DNA of 64,000 nt. It comes from CAVPCY01 sp963702525. Its GTDB lineage: Bacteria; Actinomycetota; Coriobacteriia; Anaerosomatales; PHET01. Below, in pieces: positions 29,414 through 38,240 of the stretch. The stretch is from positions 1-64,000 of the forward strand of contig CAVPCY010000020.1 of NCBI GenBank assembly GCA_963702525.1. Reading direction: 5' to 3'. Each line of letters begins with the position of its first letter. Positions within the stretch are counted from its first letter, which is position 1. A program made the translations under genes and the position numbers. The notes under the pieces are model-generated. The model did not search any database. It was not told the DNA's origin and worked only from the letters and a program-made list of their open reading frames with translations.

Positions 29414-29548
29414 CTATGCCGACAGGACCTTGCGGCCCTTGCGGCGGCGAGCGGCCAGTACAGCGCGGCCGCCACGGGTAGCCATGCGTGCGCGGAAGCC
29501 GTGCGTCTTCGCACGCTTCCGAACATTGGGTTGATAGGTCCTCTTCAC
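29414..29548 (-). CDS. rpmH: 50S ribosomal protein L34
   Basis: A 44-residue basic protein, MKRTYQPNVRKRAKTHGFR and on, almost identical in pattern to all bacterial L34. The start is GTG at 29548, with AAGGAGG 4 bp upstream. It marks the first gene leftward from the origin. Confidence 0.97.
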   Translation of the reverse strand: MKRTYQPNVRKRAKTHGFRARMATRGGRAVLAARRRKGRKVLSA

Positions 29549-29739
29549 ATTGCCTCCTTCGTTGCCCGCCCCGGTCAGGGGCAAAGCCCGACGATTATAT
29601 GGCTCCATACCGGAACGCGTCAACGCTCTCGGGCTGCGCGGCTCGAATCGTCGCAGCATGCCGGGTTCTGACGCCTTTCGTCGGCGAGTGAACTGGCGTG
29701 ACGCCAGTGCCCGGCAAGCTGTCTCAGGATCTTCCAAAG

Positions 29740-30310
29740 ACGTCTTCTGTTCTGTGGATACTGTGGAAAAGGCAGGATTCGTGCTCCCGGTTTCTGTGGA
29801 TAACCCCCGGGGTCGCGTTGTGGCGCGTCTCTGCCCATTGCTACTATCTGCCTCACTTGAGGGGGTTGTTGCCTTCTTCCTCAACACCCTTGAAATGAGC
29901 CGCTCATCACCGCTTTTCAACCGTTTGTCGCGCAAGTTCTCGCGCTCGCCTGGTGGATGACTCGGGAGCCAGAACGCCATCGATGTGGTCCGGGGCCGTT
30001 GTTGGGACGGTGGCGCGGATTCCGGGAGTTTCGCACCAGGGGTTTCCACAGACTTGTGGAAGGGGGTCGGTGGATACACCTTCCCCGAGCAGGGGTGTCG
30101 TGCTGGATCGGCAGAGGCGGCGAGTAGGGTTTCTCCACAGTGTGGAAACTTCTGTGGATGATTCTGAAAAGGGCTTGTGGTTGAGGGCGAACCGCCGTTC
30201 GGGGTTGGGAAAACCGCACGTCGGGGGCGCGCACTTGTCGGGTGGAGTTGCGCTGGAAGTAGCCCACAGCCTGTGGACCGAGCTGTGGATTGACCGGGGT
30301 TGTGGAAAGC
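29740..30310. other. oriC: Replication origin (oriC), DnaA-box cluster
   Basis: A gene-free stretch of about 770 bp between rpmH and the next plus-strand gene, packed with DnaA-box-like 9-mers. The perfect box TGTGGATAA is at 29795-29803. Near matches include TGTGGATAC (29753), TGTGGAAAA (29762), TTTCCACAG (30043), TGTGGAAAC (30141), TGTGGATGA (30153), TGTGGACCG (30272), TGTGGATTG (30284) and TGTGGAAAG (30301). Boxes occur in both orientations. Genes diverge from here, mostly minus to the left and plus to the right, as expected around an origin. No long AT-rich unwinding element is obvious in this half. Confidence 0.85.
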
Positions 30311-30319
30311 CGGGGGGAA

Positions 30320-31213
30320 ATGAAGTCCTTCTACGATGCGGGGCCCGAGTATGGCGATCCAGCGCGCCTGGATCGTTCGCGTACCGCGTCTCCTATACCT
30401 AGTCGCGCGCGCGTGGCGGTGTATGAAGCAGCCGGGTCGGCCCCCCGCGTCGAAGAGGTATCCTCCCACGATGTCGGCGAGTACATCGAGGCACTCGCAT
30501 CCCGAGTGTACGAGTTGGCCCGGGAGCGGGGCGGTGACATTCCGTACACCGTCATACGTGAGGTGTCTGAGAACCTCATCCACGCAGACTTCACAGAGCC
30601 CGTTGTCTCGATACTCAACGACGGTGCCACCGTGCGTTTCGCGGACCAGGGCCCGGGCATCAGCGACAAGGAGCATGCTGTGCTTCCGGGTTTCACCACC
30701 GCGAGAACCTGCATGAAGCGCCACATCCGTGGTGTTGGATCCGGGCTCCCGATAGTGAAGGACTACCTCTCCGTCTCAGGTGGCGACCTGGTGATCGAGG
30801 ACAACCTCGGCTGTGGTGCTGTGGTCACTGTTCACTCCGGGAGTGTGCGCCGCTCCACCCCTGCAGTCCCCAGGTTCCCGGGTGTGGCGAGCCCCGATCC
30901 CGTGCAGGGGGTGGCTATCGCCGAGGCGACTGCGTCGCTCGTCTTCGCCGACGATGACTCTGCCGAGGTCTTGGCGGGCCCTGTGGCCAGGCCCCGCCTG
31001 TCTACCAGACAGAAGCAGGTGTTGGCACTCGTCATGGAGTCGGGTGCTGCGGGGCCCAGCCTGGTGGCGGCGGACTTGGGTGTGGCGCTTTCGACCGCGT
31101 ACAGGGATCTCGCCACCCTCGAGGACCAGGGGCTCATCTCGGCGGACGCCGGCAAGCGGCGGCTGACAGACGAGGGGCTTGTGTATTTGAAAGAGATGAC
31201 TTCCAGCTACTGA
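30320..31213 (+). CDS. GHKL ATPase with C-terminal winged HTH, between oriC and dnaA
   Basis: Function unknown. Residues 45-190 form a GHKL/HATPase fold with the N box VSENLIHADF, G1 DQGPGISD and G2 GVGSGLPIVKDY, of the small anti-sigma/sensor type but without a histidine dimerization domain. The last 70 residues (STRQKQVLALVMESGAAG, SLVAADLGVALSTAYRDL, LISADAGKRRLTDEG) are a winged helix-turn-helix. I use ATG 30320, preceded by GGGGGGAA, because the upstream start lies within DnaA boxes. It is 31 bp from dnaA, which it may accompany or control. An ATP-responsive DNA-binding regulator of initiation is a guess from context. Confidence 0.75.
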   Translation: MKSFYDAGPEYGDPARLDRSRTASPIPSRARVAVYEAAGSAPRVEEVSSHDVGEYIEALASRVYELARERGGDIPYTVIREVSENLIHADFTEPVVSILNDGATVRFADQGPGISDKEHAVLPGFTTARTCMKRHIRGVGSGLPIVKDYLSVSGGDLVIEDNLGCGAVVTVHSGSVRRSTPAVPRFPGVASPDPVQGVAIAEATASLVFADDDSAEVLAGPVARPRLSTRQKQVLALVMESGAAGPSLVAADLGVALSTAYRDLATLEDQGLISADAGKRRLTDEGLVYLKEMTSSY

Positions 31214-31244
31214 TAAGCCAGCGTCTCTATGTTTGGAGTGAGGT

Positions 31245-32624
31245 GTGACTGTCATCGCAGTGGACATAGATGGTGTATGGGCACAGGTCCTAGACATCGT
31301 CAGAAGTGAGCTCAACACGCCCAGTTTCAAGACGTGGTTCGAGCATACGCAGCCGGTGGAGCTCACCGACGACGGGGTTTTCGTTGTGGGTGTTCAGAAT
31401 GAGTTTGCTCGAACGTGGCTCGAGGAGAGGTACGCTCAGCGGCTGAGCGCCGCTTTGAGGCAGGTGATCGGTGCCGATGTGTCTGTCCGGATCGTCGTCG
31501 ACCAGTCCTCAACGGTCGTCGAGGAGGTCGCGCCGCCCGCTCCTGTCGAGATCCCGATCGAGACCCCCGCGGGTGGTTCTCCTGCCCCCAGGGTGCACGC
31601 CGACTATGACGAGAAGTACACGTTTGACTCCTTCATCGTGGGGGAGTCGAACGAGTTCGCTCGCAACGCGGCGCTCGCCGTCGCCGAGCAGCCCGGACTG
31701 AAGTACAACCCTCTCTTCTTGTGGGGAGGGCCGGGTCTGGGCAAGACCCACCTGCTCCAGGCCATCGGGCACTACGTCTCGGAGAACTTCCCTCACAAGA
31801 AGGTCTCCTACGTGACCTCCGAGCAGTTCACAAACGACTTCGTGGAATCGATCAACGCCAAGACCCAGAACAGCTTCAGGCAGAAGTATCGAACCGTCGA
31901 CGTGCTCCTGATCGACGACATCCAGTTCCTTGAGAAGAAGCAGGGAACGCAGGACCAGTTCTTCCACACCTTCAACGAGCTGCGCCAGCGCGGTAAAGCG
32001 ATCGTCCTGGCCTCCGACCGGCCTCCTCGCGACATCGACATGGACGAGCGGTATCAGAGCCGTTTCGCCTCGGGTCTACAGGCCGACATCCAACCACCCA
32101 ACTACGAAACCCGGCTTGCCATCCTCAAGCAGTTCGTCGACGTCCAGCAGGTACCTTTTGAAGACGAAGCCCTGACCTACGTTGCCGAGCGCTCCTCGCC
32201 CAATATCCGTGAGATGGAGGGCGCGATCATCCGGATCATGGCTTACCGTGAACTATCCAAGAAGGACGTTGTGGATGTCACGATGGCCGAGCAAGTCACG
32301 AGGGACCTCTTCCCCGACCACTCGCATCGGCCGATCCCTGTGACTACCATTCAGAGAGAGGTGTGCCGCTTCTACACCATCAGCCACGCTGATCTCGTGG
32401 GTAGCAAGAGGTCCCAGGCCATCGTCTATCCCCGACAGATAGCCATGTACCTCTCTAGAGAGCTCACGGATCTGTCGCTCCCTAAGATCGGCCAGGAGTT
32501 CGGGGGCCGGGATCACACCACTGTCATGCACGCAACCGCCAAGATCCAGAAGCTCATGAGTGAGCAAAGGGAGGTATACAACCAGATCCAACAGCTGACC
32601 AACGCCATTCGCCAGAAGAGATAG
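31245..32624 (+). CDS. dnaA: Chromosomal replication initiator DnaA
   Basis: Binds DnaA boxes and melts oriC. The 459-residue protein has domain I (residues 1-85, SFKTWFEHTQPVEL), a short linker, the AAA+ domain with Walker A GGPGLGKTH, Walker B LLIDDIQF, and the C-terminal box-binding domain with the signature GGRDHTTVMHATAKI. The start is GTG 31245 after GAGTGAGG. Flanked by DnaA-box clusters on both sides. Confidence 0.97.
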   Translation: MTVIAVDIDGVWAQVLDIVRSELNTPSFKTWFEHTQPVELTDDGVFVVGVQNEFARTWLEERYAQRLSAALRQVIGADVSVRIVVDQSSTVVEEVAPPAPVEIPIETPAGGSPAPRVHADYDEKYTFDSFIVGESNEFARNAALAVAEQPGLKYNPLFLWGGPGLGKTHLLQAIGHYVSENFPHKKVSYVTSEQFTNDFVESINAKTQNSFRQKYRTVDVLLIDDIQFLEKKQGTQDQFFHTFNELRQRGKAIVLASDRPPRDIDMDERYQSRFASGLQADIQPPNYETRLAILKQFVDVQQVPFEDEALTYVAERSSPNIREMEGAIIRIMAYRELSKKDVVDVTMAEQVTRDLFPDHSHRPIPVTTIQREVCRFYTISHADLVGSKRSQAIVYPRQIAMYLSRELTDLSLPKIGQEFGGRDHTTVMHATAKIQKLMSEQREVYNQIQQLTNAIRQKR

Positions 32625-32659
32625 TCTTGTCCGGCTGTTGAGAACCCTGTGTATCTTCC

Positions 32660-32812
32660 GGTGTTCTTCTGGGGATAAGTGCTCGTTGTTGTTGAAGAAG
32701 GGGAGGGGACGAGATTCTTGTGGACGGGAGATACTCTGAGCTAACAACCTGTTCGGGTAAGACACGCCGCGCGTGAGGTGCCCAAACGGAACCTGTCCAC
32801 ATTTCCACAGAG
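32660..32812. other. dnaA-dnaN intergenic DnaA boxes (second origin half)
   Basis: The 234-bp gap holds box-like motifs TGGGGATAA (32670-32678, 8 of 9), TTGTGGACG (about 32716), CTGTCCACA (32793-32801) and ATTTCCACA (32801-32809), then an AT-richer stretch TTATTGTTGTTACTG with TAAGTAGATATATG before dnaN. With the larger cluster before dnaA this gives a bipartite arrangement around dnaA; the AT-rich tract could be the unwinding element or the dnaN promoter. Confidence 0.6.
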
Positions 32813-32858
32813 CTTATTGTTGTTACTGTTCAGTAAGTAGATATATGAAAGGAACACT

Positions 32859-33959
32859 ATGAGGATCAGCATCGCCCGAAGCGAGCTCCTGGACGCCTTG
32901 ACTGTCGTGTCCAAAGGCATGTCGTCCAGGTCTACTCTTCCGATCCTCTCTGGGATCCTTCTCGTCGCTGAAGGTGACTCGGTATCTCTGCAGGCGACCG
33001 ATCTCGAGGTCTCAGTCAAACACTCGACACCGGCCATGGTCGACCAAGGCGGCCAGACAGTGATCCCGGGCAAACTCCTCAGCGATATCGTGCGTACCCT
33101 GCCAGAGGCCGCGGTGGCTCTCGAGAAGGATGGCGACGTCGTTGTCGTCAAGTGCCAACATTCTTCCTTCACCCTCAAGACCCTCAACCCGGCCGACTTC
33201 CCCAAATTCCCCGAAGTGAGTGTGGACAGGCAGGTGTCTCTGTCGGCTCAACTGCTCGGTTCCATGGTGAAGAAGGTGAGCAAAGCCGTAAGCCGAGACG
33301 AGACAAGGGCGATCCTGACCGGCGTGCGGTTGATGATCGAGGGGCCGTCCGTTCGAATGGTGGCTACCGACAGCTACCGGCTGGCCACATGTGAGGTGGT
33401 CCTTGCGGAGCAACCCTCCGAAGAGATGGACGTGGTGATTCCCGGCCGAGCCCTTGAAGAGGTGACACGAATCGCCTCATCCTCAGACATGGTGACACTC
33501 GGGACTTCGGACAATCAGATCGTGTTCGGATTCGGGGAGACGACGTTTGTGACCAGGAGGATCGAGGGATCTTTCCCGAATTGGAAGCAGCTCATCCCCA
33601 AGGAATGTGAGACCTCGGTGGTCTTGGATACCGAGGAGTTCTTGTCGGCAGTGAAGAGAGTCTCGCTGATGGCTCTTCACAATAGCCCTCTGCGGCTATC
33701 GGTGTCGGTGGAAGACCAAACCCTATCCTTGTCGGCGACGACTCAAGACGTCGGTGACGCTTCCGAAGACATCATGGTCAAGGCGGAAGGGAAGGACGTT
33801 GAGATAGCGTTCAACCACACCTTCCTTGTGGACGGCCTGGTCTCGACGACCACCGATACCGTCACAGTCGAGATACAGAACTCGCTCAAGCCCGGGATCA
33901 TGAAGTCCGGCGGAGAAGAGGAGTTCCTCTACCTTCTCATGCCGGTACGGCTCGGCTAG
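32859..33959 (+). CDS. dnaN: DNA polymerase III sliding clamp (beta)
   Basis: Ring-shaped processivity clamp, 366 residues in three repeated domains. The N-terminus MRISIARSELLDALTVVSKG, the internal ILTGVRLMIEGPSVRMVATDSYRLA and the C-terminal EFLYLLMPVRLG (MPVRL, partner-binding cleft) are diagnostic. ATG 32859 follows GAAAGGA. It lies between dnaA and recF in the standard order, and the frame is intact. Confidence 0.97.
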   Translation: MRISIARSELLDALTVVSKGMSSRSTLPILSGILLVAEGDSVSLQATDLEVSVKHSTPAMVDQGGQTVIPGKLLSDIVRTLPEAAVALEKDGDVVVVKCQHSSFTLKTLNPADFPKFPEVSVDRQVSLSAQLLGSMVKKVSKAVSRDETRAILTGVRLMIEGPSVRMVATDSYRLATCEVVLAEQPSEEMDVVIPGRALEEVTRIASSSDMVTLGTSDNQIVFGFGETTFVTRRIEGSFPNWKQLIPKECETSVVLDTEEFLSAVKRVSLMALHNSPLRLSVSVEDQTLSLSATTQDVGDASEDIMVKAEGKDVEIAFNHTFLVDGLVSTTTDTVTVEIQNSLKPGIMKSGGEEEFLYLLMPVRLG

Positions 33960-33966
33960 ATTCCGC

Positions 33967-35058
33967 GTGGGTCTTCTGGTAACCCGGATATCGGTCTCCA
34001 ACTTCCGAAGCTACGCGAGTTTCGCTCTCAAACCCGACCGCAGTCTGACCGTGTTGGCTGGGCCCAACGCCGCCGGAAAGACGAACCTCATCGAGGCCAT
34101 TCAGCTTCTGACAGCCACGGATTCCTTCAGGAAGCCCGGTTGGGGAGAGACCGTCAAGACAGGGACACCCGAAGCTGTCTTGTCCCTGGAGGCGAACGGA
34201 GACAACAGGAAGCTCGAGATAGGGCTCACCATCTCGGCCTCCGGGAGACGCGCCTACTCGGTCAACGGCAAACGCCGCCGCAGCGTGAACCAGGTTGCAG
34301 GAATCCTGCCGTGTGTCGTCTTCACACCAGACGACCTCAGGATCGTCAAAGACGCGGCCGACAGGCGGAGATCGGCACTGGACGGCCTGGGTTCTCAACT
34401 CTCACCCACATATGCGCGCCTCAAGACAGAGTACGAGAAGACGCTCAGACACAGGAACACCCTACTGAGAGACGGGGTGACAGACAGCGAGAACTTGGCC
34501 CCGTGGAGCGAGAGACTGGCCGTGGTGGGGGGTTCGCTAGTGACCCACCGGATGAGGCTGTTCGACAGACTCTCGCGAGCGATGGGGGCGATCTACCCGC
34601 GCCTGACCGACGACGGGCTCCTCGAGGCGGCCTACGTGCCCTCATGGGAGAGGGATGGAGTCGAGGTGGACGGAGGGCTTCCCGAAGAAGCGATAAGGAT
34701 ACACATGGAGGGTAAGCTGGCCGCTGAGATCTCTCGTCGCTCGAGCCTAGCCGGGCCCCATAGAGACGAGATAGTGTTCAGGATCAACGGAGACGACGCC
34801 CGCGTGTACGCCTCTCAGGGGCAGCAACGCACGATCGCCCTGGCTTGGAAGCTGGCCGAGGTAGAGGTTATATCGGACATCGCTTCACAGCCTCCGATTC
34901 TCCTGTTGGACGATGTCATGTCGGAACTCGACGAACGCCGCCGCCACGCGCTGACGGCGCTTGTGGGTTCGGTGACCCAGACCGTCATGACCACGACGAA
35001 CCTCGGCTATTTCGAAGAAGGGTTGCTGGAGCGCGCCAAGGTGGTGGCGCTCCCATGA
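33967..35058 (+). CDS. recF: DNA replication and repair protein RecF
   Basis: SMC/ABC-type ATPase helping RecOR load RecA at gaps. Walker A GPNAAGKTN (about residues 33-41), the family helix FRSYASFAL before it, signature region SQGQQRTIALAWKLAE and Walker B LLLDDVMSELDERR are visible; 363 residues. GTG 33967 is 7 bp after dnaN and its TGA overlaps the next ATG, so dnaN-recF-dciA are coupled. Confidence 0.96.
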   Translation: MGLLVTRISVSNFRSYASFALKPDRSLTVLAGPNAAGKTNLIEAIQLLTATDSFRKPGWGETVKTGTPEAVLSLEANGDNRKLEIGLTISASGRRAYSVNGKRRRSVNQVAGILPCVVFTPDDLRIVKDAADRRRSALDGLGSQLSPTYARLKTEYEKTLRHRNTLLRDGVTDSENLAPWSERLAVVGGSLVTHRMRLFDRLSRAMGAIYPRLTDDGLLEAAYVPSWERDGVEVDGGLPEEAIRIHMEGKLAAEISRRSSLAGPHRDEIVFRINGDDARVYASQGQQRTIALAWKLAEVEVISDIASQPPILLLDDVMSELDERRRHALTALVGSVTQTVMTTTNLGYFEEGLLERAKVVALP

Positions 35059-35582
35059 GGCGTGAAGGGAAGAGCGTCGATTTGGGCGCCGCCCTACAGC
35101 GCCTGGCAGAACGCCTCGATCGCAAGAACAAGGGGGCTCTTCTTCAGACGCGCGTGGCTGAGCTTTGGGCGCAAGTAGCGGGTCCGGCGGTGCTCGAGCA
35201 CACGACCGACGCGCACCTTCGTGGGGGCGAGCTCGTGGTGTCCGTCGACCTGCCAATCTGGGCGACCGAGCTCTCCGCGTTGTCGGGCGAGTACATCAAA
35301 AGGCTCAACGAAGGACTTGGACAGGAACGAGTAACCTCGATCCGCTTCACTGTGTCTCGGAGTGTGGGGGAGAAGCGGCGCCTCGAAGCGATCGAGCGTC
35401 AGGGCAGGGAGGAGGCCGACAAGGATCGAGTCGAGTCGGTTCCCCTGTCGGAGACGGAACGAGCACAGGTCGAAGCCTCGGCATCCGCGATCGAGGACGC
35501 CGAGCTGCGAGAGGCGGTCATTCGAGCCACAGTGGCAGACCTCGAGTGGAAGAAGGGTCTGTCCGGGGCCCGGAACCGCTAG
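35055..35582 (+). CDS. dciA: DUF721/DciA-family helicase-loading protein
   Basis: The DciA/DUF721 family is the ancestral bacterial loader or adaptor of the replicative helicase. The N-terminal KH-like fold has the family features: LGAALQRLAERLDRKNKGAL, ELWAQVAGPAVLEHT and a short GGELVVSVDLPIWATELS, which match DUF721. The second half is charged and probably helical. ATG 35055 overlaps the recF stop (ATGA). The recF-dciA-gyrB order is typical of Actinomycetota. Confidence 0.9.
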   Translation: MRREGKSVDLGAALQRLAERLDRKNKGALLQTRVAELWAQVAGPAVLEHTTDAHLRGGELVVSVDLPIWATELSALSGEYIKRLNEGLGQERVTSIRFTVSRSVGEKRRLEAIERQGREEADKDRVESVPLSETERAQVEASASAIEDAELREAVIRATVADLEWKKGLSGARNR

Positions 35583-35591
35583 GCGCCGCGA

Positions 35592-35624
35592 GAGGGCCTC
35601 TGAGGGCTATCGGAGGCCCTTCCC
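35592..35624 (+). terminator. Hairpin between dciA and gyrB
   Basis: GGGCCTC (35594-35600) pairs with GAGGCCC (35613-35619) around a 12-nt loop; a short TTCCC tail follows. The T tract is weak, so it may only attenuate transcription before gyrB. Confidence 0.5.
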
Positions 35625-35727
35625 ACCCCACCGGTTGTGGTAAAATGGGCAGGGTCACCACAAGATGTCGTGGCTCACGGGGCGCCGTTTCAGCCCCGAA
35701 CCCCCTCTACATAACGAAGGAGCGAGC

Positions 35728-37641
35728 GTGGCCTCTCAGCCGAACTCGTATTCCGGCAAGGACATCCAGGTTCTCGAAGGACTCGAGGCGGTTCGCAAGC
35801 GCCCGAGTATGTACATCGGATCCACGGGCCCCAAAGGCCTCCATCACCTGGTCTACGAAGTCGTCGACAACTCCGTCGACGAGGCGCTCGCAGGCTACTG
35901 CACGGCCATCGATGTAGTGATCCACCCCGACAACTCCGTGAGCGTCACCGACAACGGTCGAGGCATCCCCGTCGACAACGTGCCCAAGTACCGCAAGCCC
36001 GCGGTCGAGGTCGTGCTCACCGTCCTGCACGCCGGCGGGAAGTTCGGCGGAGAAGGATACAAGGTGTCGGGCGGGCTCCACGGCGTGGGCGTCTCGGTTG
36101 TCAACGCGCTGTCCACCAAGCTGTGTGTCGAGGTGAAGCGAGACAACAAGATCTGGAAACAGGAGTACGACCACGGGAAGCCCGTGGCCCCGCTGAAGGC
36201 TGAGGGCAAGACCAAGACCACTGGCGCGACGGTAACCTTCTGGGCTGACGCCGAGATCTTTGAGACGACGAACTACGACTACGACACGCTGGCAACACGC
36301 TTTCGCGAGACGGCGTTTCTCAACAAGAACCTGAAGATCACCTTGACCGACGAACGAGAGCTCGAGCCCAGGGTCGAGGAGTTCCGCTACGCCGGCGGCA
36401 TCGTGGATTTCGTGAAGTACCTCAACGAGAACAAAGACACGATCCACGCCAAGCCGATCTACTTCGAAGCAGAGGGTGACGAGGGCTCGGTCGAGATATC
36501 GATGCAATGGAACATGGGCTATTCGGACGCGGTTCTTGCGTTTGCGAACAACATCAACACCCACGAGGGCGGCACGCACCTCGAGGGGTTCAAGAACGCA
36601 CTGACACGCACCATCAACGACTACGCTCGCCGCCAAGGCATCCTCAAGGAGAAGGACGACAACCTGACGGGTGAAGACATCCGAGAGGGGCTCGCGGCCA
36701 TCGTGTCCGTGAAGCTGCGCGACCCACAGTTCGAGGGCCAGACCAAGACCAAGCTCGGCAACACCGAGATGCGAGGCTTCGTGCAGCAGATCGTGACCCA
36801 GGGGCTCGCCGAGTACCTCGAGGAGCACCCCAAACCCGCGCGGCTGATCGTGGGCAAGTCGGCCCAGGCGGCCAAGGCGCGCGCGGCCGCACGCAAGGCG
36901 CGCGAGCTCACGCGACGCAAGGGGCTGCTGGAGTCGTCCACTCTGCCCGGCAAGCTGGCGGACTGCTCGATCCGCGAGGCCGAGCTCACCGAGATCTACC
37001 TCGTGGAGGGCGACTCGGCCGGCGGTTCGGCGAAGCAGGCGCGCGACCGCTCCTTCCAGGCGATCCTGCCGCTTCGCGGCAAGATCCTCAACGTGGAGCG
37101 CGCGGGTCTGAACCGGGCGCTGTCCTCGGAAGAGATCCAGGCGATGATCACCGCGATGGGCACCAACATCGGCGAGGAGTTCGACGTTGAAGCCGCCAGG
37201 TATCACAAGGCGATCATCATGACCGACGCCGACGTCGACGGGGCACACATCCGCTGTCTGATCCTCACGTTCTTCTACCGGTTCATGCCGGAGATGATCG
37301 AGAACGGTTACATCTATATAGCGCAGCCCCCGCTCTACAAGCTGAGCGTCGGCAAGAAGCACGAGTACGCCTACAACGACATCCAGCTTCAGCAGATGCT
37401 CGCCCGGCTACCCGAGGGAACCAAGTCCAACATCCAGCGCTACAAGGGTCTGGGGGAGATGAACCCCGAGCAGCTATGGGAGACCACGATGGACCCCTCG
37501 AAGCGCACGCTGCTCCAAGTCACGATCGACGACGCACTGGCCGCCGAGAAGGCGTTCACGGATCTGATGGGTGACCAGGTAGAGCCACGCAAGGAGTTCA
37601 TACAAAGGCACGCCAAAGACGTGAGATTCCTGGACATCTAG
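35728..37641 (+). CDS. gyrB: DNA gyrase subunit B
   Basis: ATPase subunit of gyrase. The GHKL fold has KRPSMYIGSTG, DNSVDEALAG, DNGRGIPV and GGLHGVGVSVVNAL; the Toprim domain has EGDSAGGSA, DADVDGAHI and the QRYKGLGEMNPEQLWETTM tail. The 637-residue protein has no Gram-negative insertion. GTG 35728 follows AAGGAG; an upstream ATG would add an unlikely leader. The frame is intact. Confidence 0.97.
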   Translation: MASQPNSYSGKDIQVLEGLEAVRKRPSMYIGSTGPKGLHHLVYEVVDNSVDEALAGYCTAIDVVIHPDNSVSVTDNGRGIPVDNVPKYRKPAVEVVLTVLHAGGKFGGEGYKVSGGLHGVGVSVVNALSTKLCVEVKRDNKIWKQEYDHGKPVAPLKAEGKTKTTGATVTFWADAEIFETTNYDYDTLATRFRETAFLNKNLKITLTDERELEPRVEEFRYAGGIVDFVKYLNENKDTIHAKPIYFEAEGDEGSVEISMQWNMGYSDAVLAFANNINTHEGGTHLEGFKNALTRTINDYARRQGILKEKDDNLTGEDIREGLAAIVSVKLRDPQFEGQTKTKLGNTEMRGFVQQIVTQGLAEYLEEHPKPARLIVGKSAQAAKARAAARKARELTRRKGLLESSTLPGKLADCSIREAELTEIYLVEGDSAGGSAKQARDRSFQAILPLRGKILNVERAGLNRALSSEEIQAMITAMGTNIGEEFDVEAARYHKAIIMTDADVDGAHIRCLILTFFYRFMPEMIENGYIYIAQPPLYKLSVGKKHEYAYNDIQLQQMLARLPEGTKSNIQRYKGLGEMNPEQLWETTMDPSKRTLLQVTIDDALAAEKAFTDLMGDQVEPRKEFIQRHAKDVRFLDI

Positions 37642-37667
37642 GGGCGTCGGGAGGCGAGAAGACGACG

Positions 37668-38240
37668 GTGGCCGACGACGGATTCGACTTCCACACGCCA
37701 GAGCGGCGCGAGGCGAAGCAGTTCGAGCCGCCGCCGTGGGAGCGCGAGGCGTTCGAGGAGCTCGAGCGCAAGCGAGCCGATCAAGAGGTGGGCCAGCGGC
37801 CGCCGGTTGATCAAGCGGCAGCAGGAGCGACGCAGGCGCCGCCGGATGCGCCGGAGCGAGAGGTCGAGCGGGGGCCGGTGAGCGAAGCCGCCGTAGGTCA
37901 AGGTGCGGCGGCCGGACGAGCCGCCCAACCGGGCTCGGAGGATGCGCCAGTTGGGCCGACGCTGGACGAAGCCAGGGTCACCGAGATGCTCGCGGGTCTC
38001 TCGGCGGAAGAGCCGCGCAGTGCCGAAGGGCTGTGGAGGGCGGCTATCGGCTCTGCAATCGTGCTCGGAGCGATCGGTGTGGTGCTGGTCGTCTGGGCTA
38101 TCGCGGCGATAGTGAGCGCGCGACGCTCGGGGGCCGTGGGGTTGACCGGCGGGCTCATACTGCTGTTCTTCGGTGCCGGGTTCGTGGCCGGCGCATTGTG
38201 GTTGACGGTGCGGACACTTCGACAGCAAGGAGTGCTCTAA
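37668..38240 (+). CDS. Membrane protein with charged N-terminus, between gyrB and gyrA
   Basis: A 190-residue protein of unknown function. About 120 residues are charged, Pro/Glu/Ala-rich and probably disordered (REAKQFEPPPWEREAFEELE). Two transmembrane helices close it (AIGSAIVLGAIGVVLVVWAIAAIV and GGLILLFFGAGFVAGALWLTV). GTG 37668 is used; gyrA starts just after its stop. Its placement inside the gyrase operon is curious but gives no function. Confidence 0.65.
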   Translation: MADDGFDFHTPERREAKQFEPPPWEREAFEELERKRADQEVGQRPPVDQAAAGATQAPPDAPEREVERGPVSEAAVGQGAAAGRAAQPGSEDAPVGPTLDEARVTEMLAGLSAEEPRSAEGLWRAAIGSAIVLGAIGVVLVVWAIAAIVSARRSGAVGLTGGLILLFFGAGFVAGALWLTVRTLRQQGVL

